From Antitrichia curtipendula (taxonomy: Eukaryota > Streptophyta > Bryopsida > Hypnales > Leucodontaceae): a DNA stretch of 64,000 nt. Under the pieces are notes generated by a model. The model saw nothing but the letters and a program-made list of their open reading frames with translations, was not told the DNA's origin and did no database searches. Below, in pieces: positions 35,543 through 47,284 of this stretch. The stretch lies in contig OX579635.1 of NCBI GenBank assembly GCA_951230915.1, forward strand, positions 32,302,001 through 32,366,000, written 5' to 3'. A program made the translations under genes and the position numbers. How positions within the stretch are numbered: position 1 is the first letter of the stretch; each line of letters opens with the position of its first letter.

Positions 35543-38500
35543 TCAATTATTCAAACGACTCGACCTACGAACTTCTTGGGCACTTGGATTCGCTGCATTA
35601 GCATCTCGAACAACAACATCATCATCCTCTGGTGCCTCGTCATTGGCATCTTCATTGCTGTCATATTCATCTTCTGCTTCACCATTGTCGGTGGTCCAAT
35701 GTTCCTCAACTTCCGAGTTTTCATTTCGAAGCTCTATAGTTGTTTGGCCATGAGTACGTTTGCGCTTCAACCTCTTGTGTCGTTGTGCGTTGGGGTCTTC
35801 TGCATCAGAATTTATAGTAGGCCCACCTGGAATTGTTCGAACAACAAATGCCGGAGTTGACCGGCTAGGTCCTGGTACGTATGTACTTAGGAACGGTTCT
35901 ATCACCCTATTTGGATCTCTTGCTCCAATTCCGAGGGGTGAACGATTAGCATGCCTTGGCGATGATGCTTCTCCAATATGCAGATCTTCTATTCGTCCTC
36001 GGCCTGTACTCCCTCCACGGCCTGCAGCTCTACCATGACCTCTCGTCCGTCCACGGGCTTGTTGATATTGACCTACTTCATGATGAATGGAGGGCCGAGG
36101 GGCCACAGGTGGTCTACCACGTGAAACTCTTTGCAGAGTCAAATCAACATTTCCCACTGAGCCTAATCCTTCTTGAGAAGGTCTTTGGATGGCATTGGAA
36201 ATTGTTTCTGAAGATGGATCTAGGGAATGTGGCACTTGTGTACCATGTTCAGAAATAGCAGGATGGCCCGCAACTGGAGCCGGTACAGGGGCAATGTCTT
36301 CGGGTGGTTCTACAAAAGCAAAAACATCATCATGGTCCACATGCTCTGGATCAAAAGGCCTTCTCATGTTACCAGCCGGTTGATTTCTTGCAAAAGGGCG
36401 TGGCACTCTTGCATTTCTAACATTTCTATCATGCTGTCTTTCTAGAGCTCTAATGTTACGAGTTGCTGGTTCCACTCCCGTAGGGCGTGTATTGCCATCT
36501 CGATTGTGAGAAGATCCTCCATGATTTGGATTCGCATTCCTCCCCCTGTTTCTCTCGCCATTTTCATGTCCACCGCCATTTCCATTTCCACCGCCATTTC
36601 CGCCGCCATTTCCTGGAGGGAGGTTGTCATCATCGTCGTTGTTGTTGTGGGAAATACCATCATCAACGTTATCGTCATTTGGATTGTCGGTCTCCAAATA
36701 AGACGACAAAGCTGGGACTTCTACAACCCCTTCATTTTGAGGAAGTGGAGGTGAAAGACTACGACGAGGATTTGGTGGTGGTGGTCCCCTACGACCACGA
36801 AGGAGTTCCTCCTCTCCATCATCAGCATCTCCATAGTAGTTCCGCGCTTCTTCGAGGTGATCGGCTCCTTGCCTCTAAAGATCTGGGTTTGCCGGATACT
36901 CTTGAGCTCCTCGGTTGGCTTCCCCATCAACCTCTTCTTCTTCCTCTGATTGCAGTGCGTCAAATTCCCGATTGCGTTCATTCACCGGGATCGGTCCAAG
37001 GGCATCTGGATCAGAATCCTCTGAGTACATATTCGCATCATACCAACGAACTGGATCGGCTCCTGGTCGTTGGTGAAGTACACGGCTATTGGTATAAATA
37101 TATACCAAGGACTCTGCCTTTTTAGGGGCCAATCGATTTCGGATCTTATTGTGAACAAAGGAATACATACTCCAATTCCTTTCACAGGAGCTGGCGGAAC
37201 ACGTGAGGGATAAAACACGCACAGCAATTTTCGAAAGAGCCCGATCTCCAACCCTGTGCCACCATTGGTGGGGAAGCATTTGTGTCGCACGGATGTTGGG
37301 TGTCTCAGCTGGACTGTAGGTTCCAATACCCTCCTCGAATTCTATTAATTCCGCCATCACATCATCAAAATTGACACCCAGGTTCCCCATCATGTTGCGG
37401 ATGACTCTGTACAATGCACGTAGGACAGTTCGATCTTCCCTGAGCGCCACGTTATCCAAGAGGTATGGATTCAAAAGGGCCGCTGCGTAGTGTGTATCTT
37501 CAAAAACCATGTGCCATCTTGCACTGAAAGATTCTTCCAAAATGACTGCTATGTCATCACGTAAGCTGAAAGGTGGTTCTCTTAAAGAAAACACATGCCC
37601 TCGCAAATTGTGCATTACGAGCCACGCCCGACCCATGGCTGCTTCTCGTCCATCAAACACACGCAAAGCCTTCAATACGACTTCAGTCATGTACACGTAA
37701 TTCACATACCGTTGCCAGAAAGCCACATCTTCAATGGTTCTTTTGACATTACATGAAGCGGTAGCTGCTTGCGGTCCATTTTGTTCATTCCTTAGGGTAT
37801 CAAAGAAATTTAGAATACGTGGGTGGTTATTCAACCGCTCCAAGACTCCTCTGAGTTTCACCAATTGCTGCAACATGAGGAAATTACAAGCGAAGCGGGT
37901 TTCGCTAGGCACTACGAGTTGCAGATTCGGACTCAACTCGCGGACAACCGACATGGTCGCATGATGGTTTCGAATGTATTGGCACAATCTTTTTGCCCTG
38001 GCAATTAAATCGGAAAATTCTTGGACTTTGGCCCAGTCTTCCAACATGAGATCTAGTGCATGTGCCATGCAGCCTTGCGCAAAAATATGCGGGTATGTGT
38101 TAGTGATGTCCTTCAATGCGCCAAGCATGTTTGCTGCATTATCTGTGCACAATTGTGTTACATATTTGGGACCCACCTTCTCAATGTACACGTTCATTTG
38201 GTCCGATATGTAGCGCATGGTTTTCTTTTGCGAGGTAGTATCAATTGACCCCAAAAATACATCACCTGTGGGGCATGACATCATCACATTCATGAGGGGT
38301 CTCCGATTGACATCATCCCAACCATCGGTGCATATCGACACCCCGTAGTGCTTGACAGCAAATCCAACCTTCTCTTGAATCTGCTTCTCAATTTGCAACC
38401 TCCTCGGTTCAATCAAATTAGTCCTAAATTGATGGTAAGAAGGTGGACTGTATTCAAACTTCGCCACTGAGGTTGCCCTCACCGCTTCAATGAAGGCTGG

Positions 38501-39055
38501 ATGCCTTGCCACATTAAATGGCACATTCGCTTCATAGAAAAAACTTGCCCACTTCTCATCCAACTCCTTCCTCTTTGCAATGTTGAATGCGTCCGCCATG
38601 CGTTGTTGACGTAATGATCCAGATCTCGTAGAATTGGATCCAGCAAGACTATTTGACATTTGTAGAATATCAATTCCTTCTGAAACGTTTGCCCCTTCTT
38701 CCGCTCTTCCACCATTGATCCCACCCGTCACCTCATTTTCAGTGGCTTCACTTGAACTTGCAAGAGGAGTTGCTCTAGATGGCGCACTTTGAATTGGTTC
38801 TCCTTCATACATGTCCCCGACACCGATTCGTAGCGGGACAAATCCTGCACAATTGGCAAATCTATGTCGCACTGGATGAGGCATACTTCGACAAATTGAC
38901 CTCTCCGATTTGGAGCCATATCCAAAGTGTGCAAAAGCACGCTCACGTTTGTAACTGAAGGTCCCAGCACAGAAAACACAAGTCACTTTAACCCCATTCT
39001 CCGTAAACTGAAGCCACGGCTCCCATTCCTTGGTCTGCTTCCTTTGACTTGCCAT
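35543..39055 (-). CDS. BED/DUF659-type hAT transposase with long tail, one in-frame TAG (inner)
   Basis: The frame is open from ATG 39055 (MASQRKQTKEWEPW) to 36878, then TAG at 36877-36875, then open in the same frame to 35543. The older copy has Trp (NPDLW) where this one has NPDL-stop, so TGG became TAG. Domains: BED-like zinc finger (about 15-65; CVFC, later His and CRS); DUF659/hAT core with GVSICTDGWDDVNRRPLMNV (about 240-260) and QLCTDNAANMLGA (about 300-315), then GCMAHALDLMLEDW; C-terminal hAT dimerisation segment with LTCSASSCERNWSMYSFVHN (about 620-670). After the stop come about 440 codons of Asn/Asp/Gly-rich sequence, RG-rich blocks and a final RRSSRLNN. The first 726 residues are a complete transposase, so this may still be active without its tail. 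Confidence 0.9.
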
Positions 39056-39313
39056 TGCGTTCAACGATCCAAGGATATTTTCTTCCGTCTTCCTCCTCCT
39101 TTATATTGAAGTTAAAAGGATCCAAGATATACCAAACACAGTATCAGTAACAGCAGTTAGCGCTATTCCACTGCTTGAACTGATTTTGACATCACCTCAG
39201 CAGCAAACTAGGGCCATCTGCCACCCAAGTAGACTCACAAGGAGCTCAAAATGAATTGAAGTCCAAGAAATAGAGGCCAGGTGACAAATGTGGGAAATGC
39301 TGGGTCTTCCTTT

Positions 39314-39324
39314 CCTTTATATAC
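39314..39324 (-). promoter_or_regulatory. TATA box of the inner transposase
   Basis: On the minus strand the sequence reads GTATATAAAGG, about 260 bp before the ATG and directly beside the GC-rich array at 39338-39545. The stretch between TATA and ATG (CCATCTGCCACCCAAGTAGA and neighbours) is strongly conserved with the same region of the outer transposase at 54.30-54.47 kb. Confidence 0.7.
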
Positions 39325-39337
39325 TTAGCGGTTTAGG

Positions 39338-39545
39338 GGGCGTGGACGTCTTCGTCACCAAAGTATAGGGCGGGGACTCTAAGTCAGGGCGGGGACTCTA
39401 AGGCGGGGACTCAAAGGCAGGGCGGGGACTTGAAGGCAGGGCGCGGACTCCAGGGCGGGGACTCGAAGGCAGGGCGGGGACTCGAAGACAGGGCGGGGAC
39501 TCCAGGGCGGGGACTCGAACGCGCGGACTCCAGGGCGCGACTCCA
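39338..39545. repeat. GC-rich unit array upstream of the inner transposase
   Basis: Plus-strand units such as AGGGCGGGGACTCGAAGGC and CAGGGCGCGGACTCC. It abuts the TATA box on its upstream side. Confidence 0.9.
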
Positions 39546-39737
39546 GTACAGAAATGCAGGTGTGCTCACGAGGATGCATCGAAAAGTACGTTGACCTTCG
39601 CCATCCTTAATGGTATGGGAAGATTGTGTCCCTCCTTTTCATGGAAAAAAGGGAACATTAAATGTCGTCACGCCCCCAAATTCGTGGGCAAAGAAAATGG
39701 CTTTCACTCCCCAATGTTTTTGCTCAATGGATTGTGC

Positions 39738-39972
39738 TAGGGCGCGGACACAGGGCGCGGACTCCGAGGCGGACAATTCACACAAATGGAGGAACTTGAG
39801 AGAGCGCAGCTCAATCTCAGACTCCATGGAATGGACTCAAAGTCAGGGCGGGGACTTGAAGGCAGGGCGGGGACTCTAGGGCGGGGACTCGAAGGCAGGG
39901 CGCGGACTCCAGGGCGCGGACTCTAGGGCGGGGACTCGAAGGCAGGGCGGGGACTCCAGGGCGGGGACGTAC
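39738..39972. repeat. Second GC-rich array, two blocks
   Basis: Units near 39738-39775 and 39842-39972 of the form GGGCGGGGACTCGAAGGCA. The sequence that follows (AAGCATTAATTTTAGCCTCA...) is repeated after the small GC block at 42508-42550. Confidence 0.85.
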
Positions 39973-40044
39973 TCGTCCAGCCCAGGAAGCATGACTTTGA
40001 AATGCGCTTGTGCTTGACATCCTTCAACCGCCTTTTCCTTAGAG

Positions 40045-40160
40045 CGGGGGAAGCATTAATTTTAGCCTCAACAAATTCTGACAAGACAATGAAAGCAAGA
40101 TGCCGAATAAAGAGCTCCACGGCCTAAGATTTGGAAGAAACTCCATGGAAGAGCATGTCC
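40045..40160. repeat. Direct repeat, copy 1 (partner 42545-42670)
   Basis: Both copies read AAGCATTAATTT, then AGCCTCAACAA, then GACAAGACAATGAAAGCAAG, GAATAAAGAG and GCCTAAGATTTGGAAGAAA, with few differences. Both follow a GC-rich block. Confidence 0.85.
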
Positions 40161-41165
40161 CCTTCGTTGTGATGAAAGGTATTAGGAAAACTCTCCTATC
40201 CCAAGTTTGTGCCATTCATTCGAGGTCGGATCTTTCTCTCTCCTTTTTTTTGGGCTTCATTTCTAGAACTCTCCCATTCCAACTTATTCTAATTTTTTTT
40301 CTTTTGGTTGAATCATTCTTTTTTCTATTTTGTTCCTAAAACTCTTCCATCTCAAATCAAAGCCAAATGTTCATTTTTGGTTCCATCATTCCTTTCCCTA
40401 TTTATTTGGATCATTCCTAAAACTCTCCCATCCCAATTCATATTTTTTGGGTTGTTTTGTTGAATGATCTCCTTTTCTAATTTGTTTTGCTTCAAAACTT
40501 AGCAAGTCTCTTTTGTAGTATTCTTCCAACATCATGCTGATCTTTGTTTGTTGAATCATGCCCTTTCCTACTTCATTTTTGCTTATTTCTTGAAGTTCTA
40601 CCACCTCAATTCAAAGCCATAATTTATTTGTTCCATCATTCTCTTTTTTTTCGTTTTTGTTTCTGCTTCATTTCTAAAATTCTTCCATTCCACCTCAATG
40701 CCCCTTAGTTTTTTTGGCTACATGAACTCCTTAAGCACTTTGTTTTCAACTCAATGCCATTTTATTTTTGTTCCACCATTCCCTTTCCTATTTTGTTTGG
40801 CTTCATTAATTCCTAAAACTCTTTAATTCCAATTGCATGCCAATAGTTATATGTAGAATCATTCAATTTTCTATTTTTATATACATTCCTATTTTTTTCC
40901 TTCTTTAATTCCTAAACTCTTTTATTCCAAGTCTATGCCAATCTTTTTTTATTTAGTCATTCCCTTTCCTATATTTGTTCTTTGCTTCGTTCCAAAAACT
41001 CTTCCATCCTAAATCATTGCCATTCTTGATTTGTTGAATCATTCCCTTTCTTATCACTTTTGCTTCATCCATAAACAAATTCTTCCATCCGAAGTTCCGA
41101 ACTCAATGCCATTTGTTTTTTAATCCATTATTCATATTCCTATTGATTTTTTATTTCATTCTTGT
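40160..41165. repeat. Diverged AT-rich tandem repeats of the inner element (type 1)
   Basis: Loose copies, about 90-100 bp apart, of a phrase like AATCATTCCCTTTCCTATTT, then GCTTCATTCCTAAAACTCTT, then CCATCCCAACTCAATGCCAT. The same phrase is found at 42.9-44.5 and 48.0-49.3 kb. Confidence 0.75.
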
Positions 41166-41712
41166 CTTAGAACAATGAGAAGTTACAAGTTATAGTTTGT
41201 TCTTCATGTAAAGGGATTCATTTTTTGGAATACTTGGCACAAGGGACTCTTTTTTAATTGAATGTACAGTACCCTCCAAGAACTCTTGCAACCCCATGTC
41301 TAGTTCTCATCCGAGTAGTTTGATTACAAATCAAACTCATGGTAGGTAAATTTAGATATTTGATTGAGATTTTTTGCCCCAAACTAGGTGAGTCATGCAC
41401 CTTGTTGTAACTCATTCCACTTCTTAGAAAAATCTTTCTTTGTGAAAGGTGGTTGATTTTGAAAACACTAAGCTAAATTTAAAGGGACAATGCTAATTTG
41501 AAAATTTCATTGTAGAAGATCATAGGTAGTGGATTTCAACCGGTTTTGCAGTTGAGAGGATCAACATTAGTGCATGCATGCTTCTAGTGATTGTTGCTTG
41601 TAGACATAGCCTAGAAGTTTTGTGAGAAAAAATTAATGTTTGTCTAAAATATTGTATATATGATGTTGCTAGAAGTTCTATAAGCAAACTTGTGAAGTTC
41701 TAAGCAATGTTG
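41166..41712. other. Spacer without recognised gene
   Basis: AT-rich sequence between the type 1 repeats and the Tc1/mariner relic. It may include the lost upstream part of that transposase, but nothing in it can be aligned by eye. Confidence 0.3.
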
Positions 41713-41970
41713 GTCAACTTTGCACCATGACATAATGTAAAATTCATTGAGTGGCCACCAAATTCTTTTGACCTTAATCCTATAGAGAATTTATAGAAGC
41801 AAGTCAAAGATCGAGTACAAAAAAGATGTAGATCCTACAACAATGACTAAATGTGGACATTAGTGAATATGGCATGCAAAGATATACCTCAAGAAAGTAT
41901 TCAAAAGTCAATTTCTACGATGCCAAACCAAATCAAAGCTAAGATAGCAGCTCAAGGTGGTAGTACTTGA
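41713..41970 (+). pseudogene. Tc1/mariner-type transposase C-terminal relic
   Basis: One plus-strand frame reads VNFAP-stop-HNVKFIEWPP, then NSFDLNPIENL-stop-KQVKDRV, then, after another stop, IPQESIQKSISTMPNQIKA. WPPxSxDLNPIENLW is the signature of the third catalytic region of Tc1-like transposases, and the W after IENL has become TAG. The segment lies in the spacer of the inner hAT element. Only about 85 codons are recognisable. Confidence 0.75.
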
Positions 41971-42507
41971 TGGTAGTAGGTGTAACACTTTGTTGCAAAG
42001 TCGTTGCTAGTCAGCGAGACATACTGTAAAATTCATGATATAGTAGGCTTCTACAATACCATAGCTTCCTAATGATATCCTATTTGACAATATTTATTCA
42101 AATGTTTTTGAATACATGACCTTTGCCTTGAACATGTATAAAAGGAAATTGTAAAATACATTAAAGCCAAATAGACAAAAAATTTACCTACATAGTGTGC
42201 ATCTTTGTAATATGAAAGATGTGAACAATGATGTTTCCTAAATATATACGCAATCAGATCTTAAAAAATCATCGTACACATTTTCTAATTAATTATTATA
42301 TAATATCGTGAAAAATAAATAAAATAATTCACCAAAAATGGAGTTTCTATTTTTAGACATTGAAATTTCATATGTTGGTGAAGGTTACATAAAGCAATAG
42401 ATTTAATAGGATACTTTTCATAGTATGTTCTTAAAATGGAGTTAAAAAGGAAAATTTGAAGGACTTCATAATGGGGTTGCAGGACTTTTTGGAGGGTACT
42501 ATACAAT

Positions 42508-42670
42508 AGGGCGGGGACTCCATGGTGGGGACTTCAAATAAAGGTGGGAAGCATTAATTTAGCCTCAACAACTTATTTTGGATTCTGACAAGACAATGAA
42601 AGCAAGATGCTGAATAAAGAGGTCCATGGCCTAAGATTTGGAAGAAAATCCATGGAAGAGGATGTTTCCT
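42508..42670. repeat. Small GC block plus direct repeat, copy 2
   Basis: GGGCGGGGACTCCATGGTGG at 42508, followed by the direct repeat described at 40045-40160. This module is about 2.5 kb downstream of its partner. Confidence 0.8.
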
Positions 42671-42939
42671 TTGTTGTGGTGAGAAATGTTTTTCCTTACT
42701 TCTTCTAACACTTCAAACTACTTTGAACAAACATATCATTTAGGTTGTAAAAAACAATGTAAATTCTTTGATTTAGGAAATGTTTAGGACACTTTGAGGA
42801 AATATTTAGTAAATGTTTAATCAATATTTTTGAAATGTAGTGTACTAGATAAAAGGATAAAACTACATTGTATTTGAAATGAAAGAAATAGTAGGGGAGT
42901 TATTTAAAATTCTAGGCCTTCAATATGCAACTGCAATTT

Positions 42940-44480
42940 TTAATTCCATCATTTCCTTTCCTAATTTTTTGGGTTTCATTCCTAAAAGTCTTCCATTCTA
43001 AGTCACTGTCCTTTTTTGGGGGGCATCATTCCCTTTCCTATTTTTTTCCAGGAATTAGCACAGGTCTCCCATCCCGACTTGTCAATTGTATGGCATTCTT
43101 TTTGGGTTGGATCATTTTGTCTTCTTTTTCTGTAGATGCTTCATTCGTAAGACTCTCCCATCCCAAATTATATTTAATTTTTTTGGTTTAGTTGAATCAT
43201 TCCTTTTTCTATTTTGTTCCTAACAATCTTCCATCCCAATTTTCAATTCATCTTTTTTTGTTGAATCATTTCCATCTCTATTTTGTTTTCGCTTATTTCC
43301 TGAAGTTCTCCCACCCCAAGTCCCCAACTCAAAGACACCATTTTTTTCTTCATTAATTCATAGAACTCTTTTATGTGAACTCCATGCCAATATTTATTCA
43401 TCCAACTCACTTCCTTTCCTATTTTTTTTCTTCATTAATTCCTAAAATTGTTTAATCCAACGGTAAGCATTTTTTTTTTGCTTATTTCCTTTCCTATTTG
43501 TTTTATTTATTAGCACAATTATTCCATCCTAAGGGATTCCCTAAATTTTTTTCTTTATGGTACGAAATTGAAGTCTATCCATTCACTTCCCATTTTTCAT
43601 ATGACATAAGAGGTAATGTGAAACAATATTTGTTTCATATTTCTTTCACATTTGTTTGTTTTTATTAGCAACATTTAAAATGCACTTACATTTCTTTCCC
43701 TTCCTAATCTTTGTAAAATTCATTAGCAAAATGCCAAAATGTCTCCATTCCATCATGAGCCCGAAGGCCATTTAAATAATTTAATTTTTGTATTACCTAA
43801 GCCCTTCTTATTTTTTGTTAGTGATTTGCAAGATTATTGTATCCCAAATAGATGCCTTTTTTTTGGGTATATCATTTACTTCCTAATTTTATTTGAACTT
43901 CATTTGCAACATTATCCCATGCCATCCCAATGGCCAATGCCCTTTATTTTTTGTATATCATTCCCTTTCCTATTTCTTTGGGATTCATTCCCTTATCAAA
44001 TGTTTCTTGGGATTCATTCCCTTTCCTTTTTGGGGGGGATTCTTTCCCTTTCCTAATTTTTTGGATTCATTTCTTTTCCAATTTTTTTTAGATTGATTAG
44101 CAAAATTGTTACATCCCAAGTTATATAAAAACTAAATGGCATTATTATTCTCTTCCTAATTTTTCTCCAACTCAATGCCAATTTTTGGCATTCAGTTTAC
44201 CTTCCTACTTTTTTTGGGCTTCATTAGCAAAATTGCTCCATCTAAAATTCTCAATCAAAGACCATTTAAATTTTGTATTCTCTAAACCCATTCTAATTTT
44301 TTTGGGCTTCATTTGTCACGTTATTCTATCCCAACTAAATGCCATTCATTTTTAAGTAGGTAATTACTTCCCTATTTTTTGCTTTTCTCTATCATTCCTT
44401 TGCCTATTTTGCAAGTGAATTTTTACCTATTTCAATCCCTTTTGGGGGGGAGTTCCATCATTCCTTTGCATATATATATT
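42940..44480. repeat. Diverged AT-rich tandem repeats (type 1), second block
   Basis: Many copies of CATTCCCTTTCCTATTTTTT with GCTTCATT and CCATCCCAA phrases. It lies immediately downstream of the RING gene. No open frame of interest. Confidence 0.75.
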
Positions 44481-44891
44481 TCCATCAAGGCATTAATGAC
44501 ATTTGAAAAGCGTTTTTTCCCCTAATTTCAAGTTCGGGCCACTTCGTGCCTTCGTGGTCCGTCCAACCTTCCCTACTTCTATTCATTGAGTGGAAATTGG
44601 GAATGAATTGTACTCCAATTCAATGACATTTCATTTCATGGTATAAATAATTTTAATATGTATGAAGTCCACAAGTCCATTCAAATTTCAAATGAGTACG
44701 TGCAAAAAATAAATGAAGTCACTTTGGGCAAAATCATTCAAAACAAAATCAAATATATTTCATATGCATAGTGTAATACAAAGTAGGAAAGTATATAAGC
44801 CTATATAATATTATAGTGCTAGGAAAATAAGTCTTCTAAGAAAACCTAAGTTCACTAGCTAAAACACTCAAAACTATATTCAAAACTATAC

Positions 44892-47186
44892 TTAGTCCAT
44901 GTTCATTGGACTACTTGCACTGCCACTTGGTCCAGCCTCATTGTCATGTGTCCCGGCGCGAATTGGAAGGTCTTCATCTGTTCCCAAACGAAGCCTACGA
45001 ACTGCGGATCGAGTTCTCCTCGCTGGTCCGTCTTCCTCTAAAAGAGCCTTCAATATTTGTGATTGCTTGAGGCTTTGAAGACATTGGAGAGTTCCCGGGC
45101 TATGTTGTTCCAACAAGAAGTCCATCCCATCATTTCGAAAGGTTTCTCGCCACTCTGACTCCGATAGTTGTGCAAGTTCAGCAGGGTCTGGCATGTCAAT
45201 GTCTTCCCCCCTCCGCATCCCCTGATCGTCAGGAATGCAAACTCCATCAACGCCCCACAACCATCCAAGAGGATGAGGTCCAAATTGGAAGTATTCTTGT
45301 GCCTCATTCCAATGCCCATTGAAGCATTGGAAGAAGAAATTCCGTCGTCCTTGGCTAAAGTTGTCCTTCAATGGAACCAAGTGGTGGCACACCTCCACAA
45401 TTTGAGCCGGATCTTTTTCCCAACTCCATTCGGTACAAAGTTGTTGTTTGCCCAACGAATGGATGTTCAATTTCCAACTCCACACCAAGTCTGTTCCCCA
45501 CTTCTGAGAATGATCAGGGGCATTTTCAGCATTGAATTCCCAATGCGGTGGCATGTAGGGAACTAATCCAAACAACTCATACAAGCGCTTATGGAAAGGA
45601 GCCTTGCATAGTGAACAACGTCGGCGGACAATCATCAAGCTAATTAGGCAGAATGGGTGGTACAAATGTTCACACGTGCCTAAGTGCATTCCACCTTCCG
45701 GGCCAAATGGATTAAGGCAAATGGGATATGTAGTTCCATCGTGTACGAAGGTTGAAGGGTTTGGCCACAGTAGTAATGGATTGCCTTCATGGTCCATGGC
45801 AGAGCCAACTTCATTCTTGAAATCCCAATCATATTTGGACCAGTCGATGGTTGTTTGTCCACCAGCAATGTCAATGGTTGCCATTTCATCCATGTTGAAA
45901 TGATCATCCACTAGGGCCCACGATGTCAAACCAAAAACCCTCTCTTGATTGTGTGCGCCGTAATTGTGGTCAATTTTTTTGAATTCCTCCACCATTTGCC
46001 TAGTCTTGTCAATATTGAAGACACATGCCAGCTTCCATTGGTAATACTGCTCCATCAATGCATGCAATTGATTTTTCAATGTCAAATTCATTGCAAGCGC
46101 GTCCGTCAGTTGGATGCTTTGGTCCACTGGCCCTGCTGCACCTACATTTGCGGGTAATTCTCCAAAGGACAAAGAATCATCCTGAGTATCCATTGTTGCA
46201 CCAACTTCTGTAGGTTCCAATGGAATTTGAGAATTATTTGAAGGCCCTTGCGCTTCTCCTCGTGGATCTTGACCACGATTGGCCAATGTTGCTGCCTCAA
46301 GAGCGTGCCGAAGTACCTCCATCTCACGTTGTTGTTGATTGATAATGTTGTCCTTCTCTTGCATGTCTTCTCTCATTTTGTTAACATCATTATACAAAGA
46401 ATACAATTCCTCATTCTTCTCATTCACTTCAATCAACAAACCCTGGATTCGGTTTGTAGCAGCTGTAACATCCACAATTCCTACCACTGGTTCATCAATA
46501 GGTGGCACCTGTTCCTCCACAACATTTTCGTGTAAAACCTCAACAGTTTGACGCGAAGCCCTCCTCTTTTTAGCTCGTAGTTGAGTTCTATGGCTGACTA
46601 CAACTGGTACACGAGATCCATCTGAGTCGTCGTCCGTAGATGAGTCTTCAGTGTCATATCTTCGTGGTGCTTGAACCTGCGTATTTGTTTTCCCTAGACC
46701 ACCTTCCGGGTATCTTTTTACCCCCCTTGGAATGAATCCATTTGCTGGAGTAGGAATATTGACATTTTCTCCTATTTGCTTCAAAGTTGACCAATCCACT
46801 CTCTTGTTCAACTTCAGCTCCGCATAGACCCCTCGTGCAAGGAAAAGTTGCACTTCATTGCGTATGACGTTTGAGAGAGCATACAACACTTGGTACACCT
46901 CAATGCATCGGTTTGTAAACTCTTTGTCTAGGCAGTATTTTAAATTTGCCTTGTGGAAGCGTCTGTGACAGTTATGTCGCTCTTCCGGGAACAACTTGTC
47001 TATGCGGCACCACTCAATGTAATTGGCGCAGTCATCATATGTCCATGGTTCAAGCACGCCCTCCCACCCCCTGAATGCAAGCTTGTCAGGGTTTCGTAGA
47101 ACATGTAGTCGCTTGCGATGTTTGTTTCCGGCTCGTGGTCGGGTCCTATCTCGTTCTTCCTTGGTCATTCTTGGTGGTGTATCCAT
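44892..47186 (-). CDS. Coiled-coil RING-finger protein, cargo of the inner element
   Basis: The true start is ATG 47186 (MDTPPRMTKEERD); the frame is open further upstream but without ATG. Length is 764 residues, one exon. Order: a Lys/Arg-rich head; a conserved globular part (WTYDDCANYIEWCRIDKLFP); an acidic linker with a DDDSDG block; a predicted coiled coil at about 244-300; a Trp-rich region; a RING-H2-like finger at about 486-527 (YPIC...CEHLYHPFC...CSLC); and a tail with RRTRSAVRRLRL. The first zinc ligand is Tyr (TYPIC) where the outer copy has Cys (MCPIC), so zinc binding and ubiquitin-ligase activity may be impaired. The role is inferred only from the domain. It has the same strand and position relative to the transposase in both elements. 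Confidence 0.85.
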   Translation of the reverse strand: MDTPPRMTKEERDRTRPRAGNKHRKRLHVLRNPDKLAFRGWEGVLEPWTYDDCANYIEWCRIDKLFPEERHNCHRRFHKANLKYCLDKEFTNRCIEVYQVLYALSNVIRNEVQLFLARGVYAELKLNKRVDWSTLKQIGENVNIPTPANGFIPRGVKRYPEGGLGKTNTQVQAPRRYDTEDSSTDDDSDGSRVPVVVSHRTQLRAKKRRASRQTVEVLHENVVEEQVPPIDEPVVGIVDVTAATNRIQGLLIEVNEKNEELYSLYNDVNKMREDMQEKDNIINQQQREMEVLRHALEAATLANRGQDPRGEAQGPSNNSQIPLEPTEVGATMDTQDDSLSFGELPANVGAAGPVDQSIQLTDALAMNLTLKNQLHALMEQYYQWKLACVFNIDKTRQMVEEFKKIDHNYGAHNQERVFGLTSWALVDDHFNMDEMATIDIAGGQTTIDWSKYDWDFKNEVGSAMDHEGNPLLLWPNPSTFVHDGTTYPICLNPFGPEGGMHLGTCEHLYHPFCLISLMIVRRRCSLCKAPFHKRLYELFGLVPYMPPHWEFNAENAPDHSQKWGTDLVWSWKLNIHSLGKQQLCTEWSWEKDPAQIVEVCHHLVPLKDNFSQGRRNFFFQCFNGHWNEAQEYFQFGPHPLGWLWGVDGVCIPDDQGMRRGEDIDMPDPAELAQLSESEWRETFRNDGMDFLLEQHSPGTLQCLQSLKQSQILKALLEEDGPARRTRSAVRRLRLGTDEDLPIRAGTHDNEAGPSGSASSPMNMD

Positions 47187-47284
47187 TTTTGTAGGAAAAA
47201 GCGAAATCCTCCACGTGGCAATCAAGTAGACCCCGCACAACGCTCACAACCAGCTCAATGAAGAGATAGAAGGCTGAGAGTAAG

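Noticed and set aside
35543..36709. A separate Asn/Gly-rich gene
   Set aside because: It is in frame with the upstream transposase across a single TAG that is Trp in the other copy, so it is the tail of that gene.
36487..37125. Large plus-strand frames inside the transposase region
   Set aside because: They are antisense shadows of the transposase and its low-complexity tail.
44892..47240. Start of the RING protein at 47240 and of the kinase at 51303
   Set aside because: Those positions are TTG and GTG; the first ATG codons are 47186 and 51210.
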